In this document: piece by piece, positions 30,831-41,937 of the stretch
Layout: each line of letters begins with the position of its first letter
Position numbering within the stretch: the first letter of the stretch is position 1
Assembly (NCBI GenBank): GCA_947579605.1
Contig: OX388325.1
Location: 4,211,572-4,275,571, forward strand
Source of the DNA: Athripsodes cinereus
Taxonomy: Eukaryota > Arthropoda > Insecta > Trichoptera > Leptoceridae
Length of the DNA stretch: 64,000 bases
Direction of reading: 5' to 3'
Position numbers and translations under genes: made by a program
The notes under the pieces: model-generated
What the model was told of the DNA's origin: nothing
Databases searched by the model: none
What the model saw: only the letters and a program-made list of their open reading frames with translations

Positions 30831-31239
30831 TAATTGTAAAATTAATAAAAAAATAAATTGGCCAATTTTAATAGGGTGAATAGTCCCGTTAAGTATTTCG
30901 TCATTGTTGTATAATACTACACTATAAAACAAGAAGATCAATTTACCAATTTAAATAAATTTTGAGATTTTTGCTGCTTAGAGCATTTTTGAACAGCAAT
31001 TTCCTTTGTATTATCTTCTGTAGTTGTTATTTTTTTTTCGTTCTCGTTGAAATAATGCCCGGGTCCCCGCGGTATAAGTGCTGCGTCACTGTTTAGGGCA
31101 AACGGTCCAAAAATAAAATAAATCTTAGCAACTTTTCGGGTTTCTTTTGGGATTTGACGTAATGAAAAAATCAACTACTTGTGCAAAGTTGTCAAATATT
31201 ATTTGAAAAGATTTGCGCCGAGCATAAAAGCGGAAAACT

Positions 31240-31395
31240 ACTACTTCTACAATGGGTTAGCTGGAAGATATCGTGCTTCTGCGATAAACTCGCCCACTGC
31301 ACAAATTTATTTGTCTAATTTAAAATCTACAATGTTTATATTTTAATTATGTTTGTTTTTTTGTGCAATAAAGATCTTTATTATTATTCTAATTA
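31240..31395 (+). repeat. LINE 3' tail with ATCG/CGAT hairpin
   Basis: ATGGGTTAGCTGGAAGATAT, CGTGCTTCTGCGATAAACTC, GCCCACTGCACAAATTTATT, ending TTTTTGTGCAATAAAGATCT. Part is repeated at 31430-31460. Same family as 12.1 and 12.4 kb. Confidence 0.6.
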
Positions 31396-31689
31396 TTTGT
31401 CTAGTTTTAATTGTTTATTTTCGTATGTTAATTTTTTTGTGCAATAAAGATTTTTATTACATTTTACGCGGCGGCAGAATTGACATCCACACTTCTCAGC
31501 ATTTTACAATCAGATAAGTCGTCATATATGATTAGTTACGGTCGCACAAAAACTTAACAGTCTAATGGAAAATTCACCTATCCAGATATACAGGATATCA
31601 AAGGATAAGGCTCAGAACACCAGCATTGTGCCTGAAATATCTGTGTTCAGAAACTTTCTAAGAATATAACAAGTGTTTATCATAATAGA

Positions 31690-32015
31690 TTTTTGAATTT
31701 TTATGTGTAAATTAACCGGTAAATCTAGATTTTAAAAAATACTTATTAAAGATTTCGGAGTTACCCCTGTAGCTGGCATGACTAATTGTATTATGTAAAC
31801 GGACCTAGAATGCCAAATATTTTTTATTTCTCCTGCTAGTTCTGTATATTTACGTATTTTTTCTGCGACGGTTGTTTGTAAATTTTGTGTATTTGGGACA
31901 GCGATGTCTATTAGGTACGTTATTTTTTACGTTTATCATGTAATACTAAATCATGTTATTATTAATGTTGGAACACAAAATTTCCGAAAAATGTACCACG
32001 CCGCAAGTCTAGTAT
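31690..32015 (+). repeat. Repeat shared with 47375-47560 and 42045-42135
   Basis: 31715-31890 (ACCGGTAAATCTAGATTTT, GTTACCCCTGTAGCTGGCAT, ACGGACCTAGAATGC, CTCCTGCTAGTTCTGT) matches 47375-47560 inverted. 31960-32010 (TTGGAACACAAAATTTCCGA, GTACCACGCCGCAAGTCTAG, T) matches 42045-42100 inverted. The CTAG-T ending resembles a Helitron terminus. Origin uncertain. Confidence 0.55.
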
Positions 32016-32259
32016 TTTTTTTTTTTAATTTATTTTATAGTTTGCGCAAACCTAAAGTTATAGCAATACATAGGTAATACAAATTGGCACATAAACCAGC
32101 AAAGTTTGCTAACACAGTACAAAATAAAAACTAGTATGTCCTTGGTTGTAAAAGAGCACTTTGAAAACGCTACTGCTCAGAATATAACACGGCGACGCAG
32201 AGATTATCCCAGGTTACTAAACGGCGCCGCATATAAATTGTCCACATCACTTTCATTAT

Positions 32260-32642
32260 AATGGGAAACTTTCACAAAAAAAAATCAGCTTAAAAATGGT
32301 ACTTACAGAAAATTAAAAAAAATATGATGCTTTTCATATTTTCAAATATGCATTTTTAAGGCTTTTATCACCATTTGAAAAAGCAATTTTCGCACTTCGC
32401 CGCAAAAAGGTCCACTCGTGGCGGAGCACTGAGTGACTCATCAGCCGATACAAACAGTACTAAGAGTAAAATGTGTGCCGATACAAAAAAGCGCCTAGCG
32501 ACGTCACAACGGACTCAGTCAATAACAGATAAGAAAAGTTTTATTTTATGGTTTCTTATTAGGATATTCGTGATCAGTGTATATTTATTAATATGAATTG
32601 ATAACATTTATTCATATTTCTCACTTATGCATGTTCCCCATT
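32260..32642. mobile_element. MITE with AATGGGGAAC termini, copy 2
   Basis: AATGGGAAACTTTCAC at left and ATGTTCCCCATT at right, about 383 bp. Inside: CACTTCGCCGCAAAAAGGTC, TGGCGGAGCACTGAGTGAC, AAAAGCGCCTAGCGACGTCA. The short ORF at 32375-32596 is within it and is not credible. Confidence 0.75.
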
Positions 32643-32882
32643 ATAATTGTACTTAAGTTTTTTGACGTAATTCATTTCGGCTAAACTACTGTCAAAACAG
32701 TTTTTGTTAGAAACATCTCACTCAACTTTGTAAGGCTTCAAATGAGTTCGTAACATTATATAAAAATATAAAACTAAGTCGAATTACAATTACACGATAT
32801 AATTACTGTTAACCAGGTTCATAAATTACAAACAAACATACATACATAATATGAACAATTTGTAGAGATCAAGTTAATTCCT

Positions 32883-33155
32883 AATTAATTTTATATATAA
32901 AATTTTCGTGTCACGGTGTTTGGCTAGACGGATTTTGATGAAATTTTTTGTGCGTATCGGATAGGTCTGAGAATCGGCCAGCATCTTTTTTTTATACCCC
33001 TAAAAGATAAGGTTGGTTCACGCTTTTTTTTTATTTTTTATTTTTTGGTCAATTTTTTTATAATTATTTTTATGGAGAGGCATTGAAAATACATACAACC
33101 TAAAATTTTCACCCTACTACCATCAACCCTAAATTTTCAATAGTGATATGACTAT
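32883..33155 (+). mobile_element. Helitron 5' end (family 2), 3'-truncated
   Basis: TTTTATATATAAAATTTTCG, TGTCACGGTGTTTGGC, then ATTTTGATGAAATTTTTTGT, matching the 5' end of the minus-strand copy at 49945 (AAAATTCTCGTGTCGCGGTG). The copy is cut by the long-TIR element at about 33160. Confidence 0.6.
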
Positions 33156-33159
33156 CATA

Positions 33160-34005
33160 TTTGAAACCACTCTAGATTTATCATTCCAATTGATCACACT
33201 CATCCATAGTCAACCTATTTGAATAGGTATTATTTACTAGGTAGGTATGTTTTATATTATACATATGTGAACTTCCTTAAGGAGTGCACGAGACAGACTT
33301 TCGACGCTTATGAATCCACTTAAGGCTTGGTTAAGAGTACCTCCTTTTTAAACATACGTAGGTAACATTGCAGGTTACAAAATTAGGAACAATATTGAGT
33401 TGGACTATATAAGTCTAAAATTTTTAAAAATTGTGATAAGCATGATGCAGAAGAATTGGGAATGTTACCTAGGTTTAAAGAGTACTCTTAAACAAGCCTC
33501 ATATATAAATACACAGTATACATTGATATTGGGTACAATAACAAAATAATATTACACATAGTAAAATGCTCCCTCCATAAGCAACCAAATGCTTGTGCGG
33601 AGGGTCGTTCGAAGAGAACGTTCTCTTGAAAATGTCAATTTATTAACATTGAAGAAAGCGCTCGAGATTTGAATAAATCTAAGTGAAAAGTAAACTGTGT
33701 TATAATTAAAGTATACTTTGATCTTATTTTACACACTTTATTCAACGTTATGAATTTTTGACACAATTGAATGTCAGAGGAATTGGGAATGTTACCTATG
33801 TTTAAAGAATACTCTTAACCAAGCCTTGAGTCGATTCATAAGCGTCGAAACTCTTGTGTTGTGCATTCCTAAAGGAAGTTCACATATTATGTATGTGTAT
33901 CATATACAACATACCTACCTAGTTAATAATACCTATACAAATAGGTTGACTATCAGTGAGTGTGATCAATTGGAATGATTAATCTAGAGTGGTTCAAAAT
34001 ACGAT
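33160..34005. mobile_element. Foldback element with about 230-bp inverted repeats
   Basis: The left arm (AACCACTCTAGATTTATCAT ... GAACTTCCTTAAGGA ... CGACGCTTATGAATC ... AAGGCTTGGTTAAGAGTA) has its inverse at 33770-34000. A third partial copy of the arm is at 33458-33508. The core also holds a GAAAGCGCTCGAG repeat remnant (33650). No coding region. Confidence 0.8.
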
Positions 34006-34211
34006 TAACATCTGAATTTCTAGTAAGTTCCTGACATCCATTGTGTCAAAAAAATCAGAACATAGTATTTCTACTTAATGAGTTTTGGAACTGGACATCG
34101 ATATTGACCAATCAAAAATATATTCTTCACTTTTTATTAGCCAATCATATTAAAGCACAAAATTCGAACGTAATTCAAAAATAATTCCATGTAATATTTC
34201 ATTCGCACTTA

Positions 34212-34325
34212 TTTATGAATGGTTTATGAGTGTTTATATTTATATTTATGTTTATATTTATGAATGGTTTATGAGTGTTTATATTTATATTTATGTTTAT
34301 ATTTATGAATGGTTTATGAGTATTT
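34212..34325. repeat. 45-bp minisatellite, about 2.5 units
   Basis: TGAATGGTTTATGAGTGTTT recurs at 34216, 34261 and 34306, an exact 45-bp period. Confidence 0.9.
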
Positions 34326-34326
34326 A

Positions 34327-34862
34327 TGAGTGGTTCCTCGACATACGAATTTAATTCGTTCCGCAACCTTGCTCGTATTTCAAATTACTTGTATCTCAAA
34401 GCAAATCTCCCCATTGAAATTAATTGAACTGCCATTAATCCGTTCCAGCACCCAAAATAACACCCCAGTTATTTTTGTTACGTGTTTTTAAATAAGAAAA
34501 ATGTATTTATAAATGATAATTATTGTACAAAAACATAATAAAAGACTGTAAAGAAATAAACTAGATTTATCAAGTGTTACTTTCGCTTAATTTCCATCAC
34601 TACTTTTCTCTTCACTGGTCTTTGCTTCTTTCGCCACGGTTTTCTCACGTTCACCTGTAGGCCGTTTAAAATAAAAACATATCCAAGGAGGTTTGTTTCA
34701 TCCTCCCTTTCAGAATGTTCCGGAAATGAGTTAGGCAAGTGTCATCAAATAGCTCGTATCTCAAAATTTACTCGTATTTTAAAGCAAAAAAATCGCTCGC
34801 TCTACGGCTCGTATCTAAAAAAAACTCGTATGTTGGGGCACTCGTATGTCAAGGTACCACTG
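34327..34862. mobile_element. Tc1-mariner/Tigger-like MITE
   Basis: Left AGTGGTTCCTCGACATACGA, then AATTCGTTCCG. The right end is the complement of CAGTGGTACCTTGACATACG followed by TA. ACTCGTAT/CTCGTATCTCAAA words repeat near both ends. Non-coding. Confidence 0.65.
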
Positions 34863-35080
34863 TAATTCCTTTTCATTCATCAAATGATTTATTAGTGTTG
34901 AACATTAGGATTAATTTTAATAATAATAATTACATAAAACAAATGAGAAAAGTTCTGTTTACTTTTCAAAATTTGTTCGATTTGTTTGAATTAAAGCGCC
35001 ATGTGTTAATCACAACGATGATTTTATCGAAAATAAATACTTACCAAAAATTTATATCGAATTGTTTTCATCTACCTATA

Positions 35081-35545
35081 TCTATATATAAAAGAGAGTC
35101 GTGTTAGTTACATCATTTATAACTCAATAATGGCTGTACCGATTCGAATGATCTCTGATTTGTTGGATTATTCTCCGCCTCGAATAGTCGAGTCGAATAA
35201 TTAAAATGTCTTACAAATTCACGGGAAGAAAAATTACGAAGAATATTATTTACGTCATAAATTTTTAATTTCAATAAAAAAAACAATATGGAAAATAAGT
35301 AAGTACACAAAATCAAATATCTGTTGGTCTGAAATTTAAATTTTGAAATCTACTCAAAAAAAAAACTTAGTAGGTACTTACATAATTATATTACGTATAC
35401 AGCAGATAATTTATACACAAATCTGAGTTAACTATAATTATTCAACAAAAAATATTTTTATTTTTTACGCTATACGATGACACACTTGGACAATTACGGG
35501 AGTTTGTAAAGAGATTCAAATATTTATCATTGTTGAAAGATAGAG
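35081..35545 (+). mobile_element. Helitron 5' end (family 1) and partial body
   Basis: TCTATATATAAAAGAGAGTC, GTGTTAGTTACATCATTTAT, AACTCAATAATGGCTG begins right after an A, the Helitron A^TC insertion form. GGGAGTTTGTAAAGAGATTC at 35500 is repeated at 46102 next to a Helitron 3' end. No Rep/helicase; 3' terminus not found here. Confidence 0.6.
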
Positions 35546-35751
35546 AGTAAATGTTTATTTTCTTTTTATATATTCATTAATTTATTTCGTTCATATTTAT
35601 TTATTTATTTATTTTTAATTATTATTGTAGTGTACAACAGATGTTTGATACATATTATCAATTGAATCAGCAAAAATCACACAAATATTCAAACATCCAA
35701 ACCATACACACGACCTCTATAGATACTAGTGATGTAACGAATATTCGTATT

Positions 35752-35945
35752 CGAGTTCGTCGGTAGCCTGGAGGTAGAGTCTCGGCCTCGTGAACATGGG
35801 GTCCGTGGTTCGATACCAGGTGCCGGCAAACTCCCCTTTCACGACACAAGCTTTTAGTAGCTTACTGTGAAAGGTGTATAAGGTTGTATTTGGGTTTATA
35901 ACAAAAACCCAGATATATCTTTTAAAAAAAAAAAAAAAAAATTGC
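35752..35945 (+). repeat. SINE-A, full length
   Basis: GAGTTCGTCGGTAGCCTGGA, GGTAGAGTCTCGGCC (A box), GTGGTTCGATACCAGG (B box), GCCGGCAAACTCCCCTTTCA, body GGGTTTATAACAAAAACCC, A17 tail at 35924-35940. The two small minus-strand ORFs here are SINE antisense. Confidence 0.9.
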
Positions 35946-36019
35946 ATTCGCGAATATTCGCAGATTTCAAAGTATCAGCATTTTTTTTATTTCATAAAAT
36001 ATAGACATTAAATACAAAT

Positions 36020-37260
36020 ATACAGTCGCGCCAAATCCATTGAAATAGATTTGTCGGCGCGTTCCTTACATAATAACAATGTATACATAAATTATTTAAA
36101 CCTAATCAAAAGCATCGAACATAAACTTAACATCTAAAGTATTTACAAAATTTCAATTATACTCAAATCCACATTTCAGCAGCCATTCCTTGACAAGTCT
36201 TTTTGTTGCAATCTTACTACCACATTTCTTAATAGATGTCGGCATCATTCGATACCTCCTACGTAAAGTATCGTGTGTTGAAAAACAATAATTCTCAGTA
36301 GAGCTGTTTGAAGTTTGTAAAGTTAGTAATAGCTGCTATACTTACATTTACTGTTGGATATTCTTCAAATTACGTATTATTATAATAATATAATGTTATT
36401 TTAATTTGCAATAATCATTTATAAGATTTTTTCCATAGATTTTATGGAAATACTCTTAAAATAATTTTCTGCGTGAAAATACTAGCGACAAATTGTCGTA
36501 AGTGGTAGTTACGACTCTTGTTGCCCATTGTTACCCAACGTAAAGTATCGTATGTTACACATACGATAGCAATTTTTTTTTAGAGAAAGTATTGTATCTA
36601 ACCCTTACGATAGTTTACTTCGTAAATTACTTAAAATATGTAGACATTTAAATTGAAACATTGAAATGATTTGCATGAATAATATATAAAATAACTACAA
36701 ATCTTTTGTTAAAAACCTGGACCGCTGGTCATACATTGATCTAATTTTGAAGGTTACACATCATTCAATATTTATTTTTTTAAAACCAATAAACATATGT
36801 ATTTTCCTCCGTGCAACATTTTATATTAATTATGCATAATATTTCCAAAACTCAAAAAGGCGAAAGGTGTGCAAATATACTGTGCGTATTTAAGAAATAA
36901 AAAGACGTGAAGTGTTACTAAATTGCAATGTAAAAATTACATTTGGTTAAGATTTACGCAGACGTAAAATGCACTCGTGACTGTTCCAGCGAATAGTATC
37001 GTAATTGAACTTACTATAGTTTACGTCGTAAAATAATTATAAAAATTGAAGTTACGATAGTTTACTTGTGTAAAAATGGTACTTCCAGAGGGAATTTTGA
37101 GATATCAATTTTAGGGATGATAGTTTTCACTAAAATATACAAAAAAGTCAAAATCGACATTTTGTGGGATACAATAGTTTACGTAGGAGGTATCGATATT
37201 AAACAATTTAGGCACATTATATTCTAAAGTTCTCTTACCGTATTTATTATTATATTAAGG
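36020..37260 (-). pseudogene. LINE-J 3' fragment split by a TIR element
   Basis: Minus strand: 37260-37195 gives NKYGKRTLEYNVPKLFN and 36250-36160 gives MMPTSIKKCGSKIATKRLVK, EWLLKCGFEYN, exactly the order of the copy ending at 7273. The 3' UTR with the CGCCGACAAATCT/AGATTTGGCG hairpin follows to about 36025. The 946 bp between the halves are a later insertion. Confidence 0.8.
36249..37194. mobile_element. TIR element with TTACGATAGTTTAC subterminal repeats
   Basis: Ends CGATACCTCCTACGTAAAGT and complement (AGTTTACGTAGGAGGTATCG). The word TACGATAGTTTACKTCGTAA recurs near 36545, 36605, 37013 and 37050, and as AATAGTTTACGTAGG at the end. No ORF. The LINE-J reading frame on either side shows this is an insertion. 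Confidence 0.75.
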
Positions 37261-37759
37261 TATTTGTATTCGTAATCGCAGAAAATATGCGAATGTTTTG
37301 CGAATATTATTTTGGTAATAAAGTATCGGACATTCTTGAGAGTGAGATATGACACAGAAGGATGTCACAATACGAATATGTAGATCTATTATGGTCGCAG
37401 TGACGCAAGGGATGCAAAGTCCCTTGACCTTTATTAGAAAAAAATATCGGACATTCGGTAGTATTACCGGATACTTACCCGATATATTGTAAAATAGGTA
37501 CTGCAAGAAAATATTCTTTAAGAAAACCGAGAAGCTATGAAATATTTTAAATTCTTATACCATATTGAAAATTCGGCGACGGGGGTAATTTTAATGTTTG
37601 AGCAATACCAGAAATTGAAGCACGTCAATATTCGCTTTTCGCGAATGTAGTGAACAAATATTCGCATTCGCAAATATCCAAAATCACACATTCGTTACAT
37701 CACTAAAAGCTTCATATCGTGAAAAGTTCGTTTACCCAAACTTTCCTATCATCCATGAG

Positions 37760-38288
37760 TAGTGTTGTGGAATTCTCAAGAAATAATTTTTGGAGAAATT
37801 TACTGAGAAATTTCTCGAAGTAGAGAATTTACGGAGAATTTTTAATTTTTTTTATTTAACAGTATAATAATAATAAATACTTTATTCAATCAATCAATAA
37901 CAATTTACAAATGTTGAGACAATTTATCACCAATATAGCTACAATTTATTATGGATACAAAAAATGTTAGGTACCTACATAGAAAAAAGTGCTAATAACT
38001 GATGAAAAATCTTGATGTTAGACACCCCACATGCCCATATTTAAGTTTAAAAAAAAAAACAGGTACATAAAAGGAAAAAAGTGTTAATAACCTCTGATTT
38101 GGGCCTTAATCAGACCCACAATTTTTTAGATCAATCGGGTTGGCTGCGAAGTGTACTGGGCGAAAGGTTATAATACGGCTAAGAAAAATTATGGAGTGAA
38201 ATTTCTCTTCCATCAGAGGAGAAATTCTCGGAGAAATTTCTCGTTCTCGAGAAATTTCTTTGGAGAATTTTCTCTTCTCACATCACTA
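37760..38288. mobile_element. hAT MITE with perfect 8-bp duplication
   Basis: TAGTGTTGTGGAATTCTC at left and the complement of TAGTGATGTGAGAAGAGAAA at right, both rich in GAGAAATTTCTC words. TCCATGAG flanks both sides (37752-37759, 38289-38296). A LINE-like AT-rich tail (ATACTTTATTCAATCAATCA) is nested at 37865-38190. Confidence 0.85.
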
Positions 38289-38299
38289 TCCATGAGTAC

Positions 38300-38635
38300 A
38301 TACTAATTTCATTCAGCAATGTAACTTTCTCGTATCACTGATAATTCTCTTGTAATCACATTCGGTAGTGGTTCTGTGTGTATTGTGAGTTAAAGTCTAA
38401 ATGGTATTAACAACTCCATTCTTGTACAACATGCGTAGTCCGGTAACTTTTTGGCCACGTAATGAGAAGTAATCCGCTATGTAGTAGTAGATCCTAAATA
38501 GATTCGAAACACAAAAACAAAATACTAAAATACTTATATAATACTGCTTGTTTATAATCTTAATGTGTGTATGTTTTGTTATATTTCTATTATTTCTGTT
38601 GATATGATAGAAATAAAAGAGAAAGAGAGAGAGAT
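38300..38635. other. No gene seen
   Basis: Unassigned; an AAAGAGAAAGAGAGAGAGA tract lies near 38617. Confidence 0.5.
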
Positions 38636-38639
38636 TATA

Positions 38640-38860
38640 TTATTATCTATTAAAGTAATTTTCGAATGTTTCGTGATTAACACTGTGGAATTCCATACTC
38701 ATTATTAATTTATGTAAATTAAAAGAAACTTTGCATTTTCCACTCAAAGGGCTGAGGATCGGGATAATTGGGAACATTTTATTTACAGCAACACAAATTA
38801 TGGTTACGATCCTCAGCACTGAAGGAACGACAGAGAATAAAGAAGAAGAACACTGAACAC
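38640..38860 (+). repeat. RTE-like 3' tail
   Basis: TTACGATCCTCAGCACTGAA, GGAACGACAGAGAATAAAGA, AGAAGAA at 38810-38850 matches the tail at 25435-25490. No coding part recognised upstream. Confidence 0.5.
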
Positions 38861-39361
38861 AATTTTTTATGATGTCTAGCGTCTTTGCATATTCAAAAAG
38901 GGGTATGTGAATTTTCAAATGTTTTGACTTTTCTAGAATAAACTGCTCTTATTGACATCATAACCATTTTAATATAGAGTGATTCTTAGTATCAAATATG
39001 AAAATTTAATACTTAAAGAATAACATCGCATGCCAATATTATTTATTTATCGTGTCGAAACCCAGAGAAAAAACCCATCAAACTGATCTGCGCAAAACTC
39101 ACAGCAGGTGGAGATGCGTCAAAAATATCCTCCATAGTGCAAGTGACATGGCGCAATGGACACTCCAACAAGTGTGGCATAAAAAGTCTAAACAACAATT
39201 TTGATGCCCTAATGCAGTGTTCCGCAAAGCGTGTGCCGTGGCACACTGGTGTACCGTGGTCATCCGTTGGTGTGCCGCGGAAAGAGTCAAAGTTTTGTTA
39301 AGATAATAATTATACCTAAAATAGCTGAGAGCTATAAGAGCGAGGTGCTTTGTTTGCATAT

Positions 39362-39909
39362 CGATGGTATAAAGCACAAAAGACACATGTCCACATTTTA
39401 GGTAAAATGAGTTAACACATGTACAAGATCTATTGCAACGCCATCTATGTCCTGACTAAATATTACCAACAATCTTAATATCATTATTGAAATATTTAAT
39501 AAAAACCAAATGTCACATATCCACAAATTCACTTTGTTTTGTGCACAGATGTAACATGTCACATAAGATATGAAGATTCTACAAAACAGATGTCCATCTA
39601 GGATGGACATGTTTGTGTCATCTGTGCACGCATAAACGCATCCCAATAGTCGCCGTGAGCGGCACTTCCATAACACTTCCAAACACATGTCCATGACCAT
39701 CATCTAAAAATACTAATTCTTGACATTCTGGTTAAAAATTTAATAAAAATAAGTAAAAAATGACATTAAAAAAGAACAAAGATTATGATTTTCAACATTT
39801 TCTGCATTAATTTGAAGTTAGTGAGTTAATTGAGAATCTCAAACTTTAAAAACCTGTTTTCTTGAAAGTGTCAAATGTGGACATGTGTCTTTTGTGCTTT
39901 ATACCATCG
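39362..39909. mobile_element. 548-bp element with perfect 37-bp TIRs and ATAT duplication
   Basis: Starts CGATGGTATAAAGCACAAAA, GACACATGTCCACATTT and ends with its exact complement. ATAT flanks both sides (39358-39361, 39910-39913). Five or more GGACAT/ATGTCC boxes lie inside, including CAAATGTGGACATGTG at 39872, close to CAAATGTGGACATTTG at 53723 in the DUF7869 transposon. ORFs here span the TIRs and are not credible. Confidence 0.85.
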
Positions 39910-40267
39910 ATATATTTGCTTTGTTTGGAATATTTCAATTTTATATGTTCCCGATGCATATGGACATTCTAGGCATCACGATTTTTTTTACCAGCCTCAA
40001 AGCAGAACAAATATATTGGCAAAGTCTCCAGTGGGAAGGGCTATTCAAATGTTTAATGGTCTGGCTGGAGAAGTTGATATCTGTAACGTGACGTATGCAG
40101 AATTTATATGAAAAATCGAGGATATATTGTAGTTGTTTTATCGTTTGGATTTCGTTCGAGGTTTTCTTCTGGGATCGCATTGGCCTTCAGCAGTAATGAT
40201 CCTTGTAAGAATCGTCTTATTGTCAGTAATAATTATAATAATATATAAAATGAGTATCCACTGCTTT

Positions 40268-40460
40268 CAAAGCATGCTGTTGCAATTCTATTACCATTTG
40301 CCACAACCTACTCATGTGAATTGGGATTTTCAACTCTCACTACTATTAAATCGAAAAAAGAGAACGCCTGAGGACGATCAATGCAGAGATGAGGGCAGCC
40401 TCATCAACGATTGCTCCAAATTTTGACCGCCTGTGCTCATGTGCCTGTGCCTTGATCACA
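40268..40460 (+). pseudogene. hAT transposase C-terminal dimerisation region (ZBED5-like), frameshifted
   Basis: One frame reads LLPFATTYSCELGFSTLTTI, KSKK; after a 1-nt shift in an A-run (about 40355) it continues ERLRTINAEMRAASSTIAPN, FDRLCSCACA. LPFATTYxCExGFSxLxxIKxK followed by an acidic xLRxALSxIxPN is the conserved end of hAT transposases of the ZBED5 type. BED finger and catalytic core are gone. Confidence 0.8.
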
Positions 40461-40893
40461 AAAATTTTGCGGAACACTGCCCTAATGAACAGTTTTTAAA
40501 GAGTAAGTATGTCTAAATAAAACGTTCGCACATACCTCATTTTGAATATGCAACGACGCTATTTTGTGATTATTTTTGTTTTTTTTTTCGTTGTTTCAGT
40601 GCAGGATGACATTTTTAAAATAATAACAATAATTAAAAAAAAAAACCTTTCCCAGCTACAGAGACTAAAATATATTATTGATATGAAGTGTTTCAGACAA
40701 CTTATAGGTGGATTAATAAGATTTGGATGTGTTCGCAAAATACAAAATAGGAATTATTATTTCTTGGTATTTTACCTGAATAAAGTTAAGAGGAATTCGT
40801 GAGGAAAATAAACGATTTTTCAATGTCAGCAACACTGACATAACATAAAAGTAACTACTTTACTTGTATTTCGAATGTTTCAGATATTGTACA

Positions 40894-40965
40894 ACTATAG
40901 AGATGCAACGAATAGTATATTATTAACCAAATACCGAATGTTATGCAAGATCATAATTATTGACA
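40894..40965 (+). repeat. hAT-like MITE end
   Basis: TAGAGATGCAACGAATAGTA, then ACCAAATACCGAATGTT; same end as the inverse at 22360-22378. Confidence 0.4.
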
Positions 40966-41094
40966 TTCCAGTTCCACAAATCAACAAGTTTAATTGATAA
41001 TTCATAAAAACAATCCTGTAAAAGACATTTTACATCTTCAACTTAGCGATGAGGTTTGCCACCCGTCCTGAATGTCTTGATTTTATAGTGTCAC

Positions 41095-41185
41095 GAAGAG
41101 GGCAGCTGGCATGTTTCTTACATGCAGCTGGTCTGCTGGCTACCCCACTTGTGGGATATGCCGTGATGGTATAGTAGTAGCAGTA
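41095..41185 (+). repeat. RTE-1-type 3' tail
   Basis: GCAGCTGGTCTGCTGGCTAC, CCCACTTGTGGGATATGCCG, TGATGGTATAG; the inverse copy is at 29668-29760. Confidence 0.6.
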
Positions 41186-41367
41186 AAATCAACTCCACTC
41201 TATTAATTCCAAAACAAATAACTTTAAAAAATATATGGTTCCCTTTATATATGTATTTTTTATTAAGTTAATGAAAAAAAAATATCTTTTTTCAATTCTA
41301 CAAAATTGTTTCGAATTGTTTGACTATTGAACGGAACAAAAACAACATAATGCCTCTACTACTACTA

Positions 41368-41722
41368 CTAGTCAGCCATCTCTCCACTGCTGGATAAAGG
41401 CCTCTTCCAAAATCTTCCAAACGTCGCGGTCCTGTGCCCTCTGTATCCATTTCCTGTGAGTCGCGGTCCTGTGAGTATGTAATGTCGTCAGACCATCTTT
41501 TTTGTGGTCTGCCGATGCTTCTTTTGCTACTCCATGGTCGCCATTTGAGGATTCAAGGAGTCCATCTACCGTCGTTTCGTCTCGCAACATGACCCGCCCA
41601 TTGCCACTTAAGCTTTGCAACACAATCCATAATATCTGTGACTTTTGTTAGGTGTCTGATGTCTTCGTTTCTAATTTTATCTCTCAGACTCACCCCTAAC
41701 ATTCGCCTCTGACAGTGTGATT
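41368..41722 (-). pseudogene. RTE-4 LINE C-terminus
   Basis: The minus strand decodes to RRMLGVSLRDKIRNEDIRHL, VAKLKWQWAGHVARRNDGRW, ILKWRPWSSKRSIGRPQKRW, then after a frame change RTATHRKWIQRAQDRDVWKI, LEEAFIQQW. W..GHVARR, GRPxxRW and AQDRxxWxxxxEAxxQQW mark an RTE-type end. Stops and a small duplication make it dead. Confidence 0.75.
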
Positions 41723-41937
41723 ATTATAGAATATATTTCACTTTTTGTCGTGTTTTTAAAGTGAAATAAAAATATACCAATATTACATTAATATTGATTT
41801 CTCGAATATAAGATATTTCGACTTGTTGAGTTATGGAACTGTGGACCGCCGATAGGCCGAATAATCGAATTTTCAACAAAATAATGGTGAGAGCGTGCCG
41901 TACTCCCGATAGCGCATCTTCATGTAGGTGTATCATT

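Larger units (their letters stand above)
35727..37705. mobile_element. hAT-like element with three nested insertions
   Basis: Ends TAGTGATGTAACGAATATTC (left) and ATTCGTTACATCACTA (right), with ATTCGCATTCGCRAATAT words near both ends. It contains SINE-A, a LINE-J 3' fragment and a 946-bp TIR element. No 8-bp duplication is visible, so the ends may have drifted. Confidence 0.55.
39215..40479 (+). mobile_element. hAT element, 8-bp TSD, internally deleted and nested
   Basis: TIR CAGTGTTCCGCAAA (39215-39228) and TTTGCGGAACACTG (40466-40479). The CCCTAATG duplication is at 39207-39214 and 40480-40487, perfect. The right third encodes the end of a hAT transposase. A 548-bp TIR element and a LINE-like tail (40155-40250) sit inside. 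Confidence 0.9.

Noticed and set aside
34212..34325. CRISPR-like array
   Set aside because: A head-to-tail 45-bp minisatellite with no unique spacers, in a eukaryotic context.
39043..40180. Several 67-101 codon ORFs
   Set aside because: They span TIRs and repeat boxes of the nested 548-bp element, and mirror each other because the arms are inverse copies.
40133..40426. 97-codon ORF over the hAT remnant
   Set aside because: Wrong frame; the conserved hAT sequence is read in other frames with a shift in an A-run.
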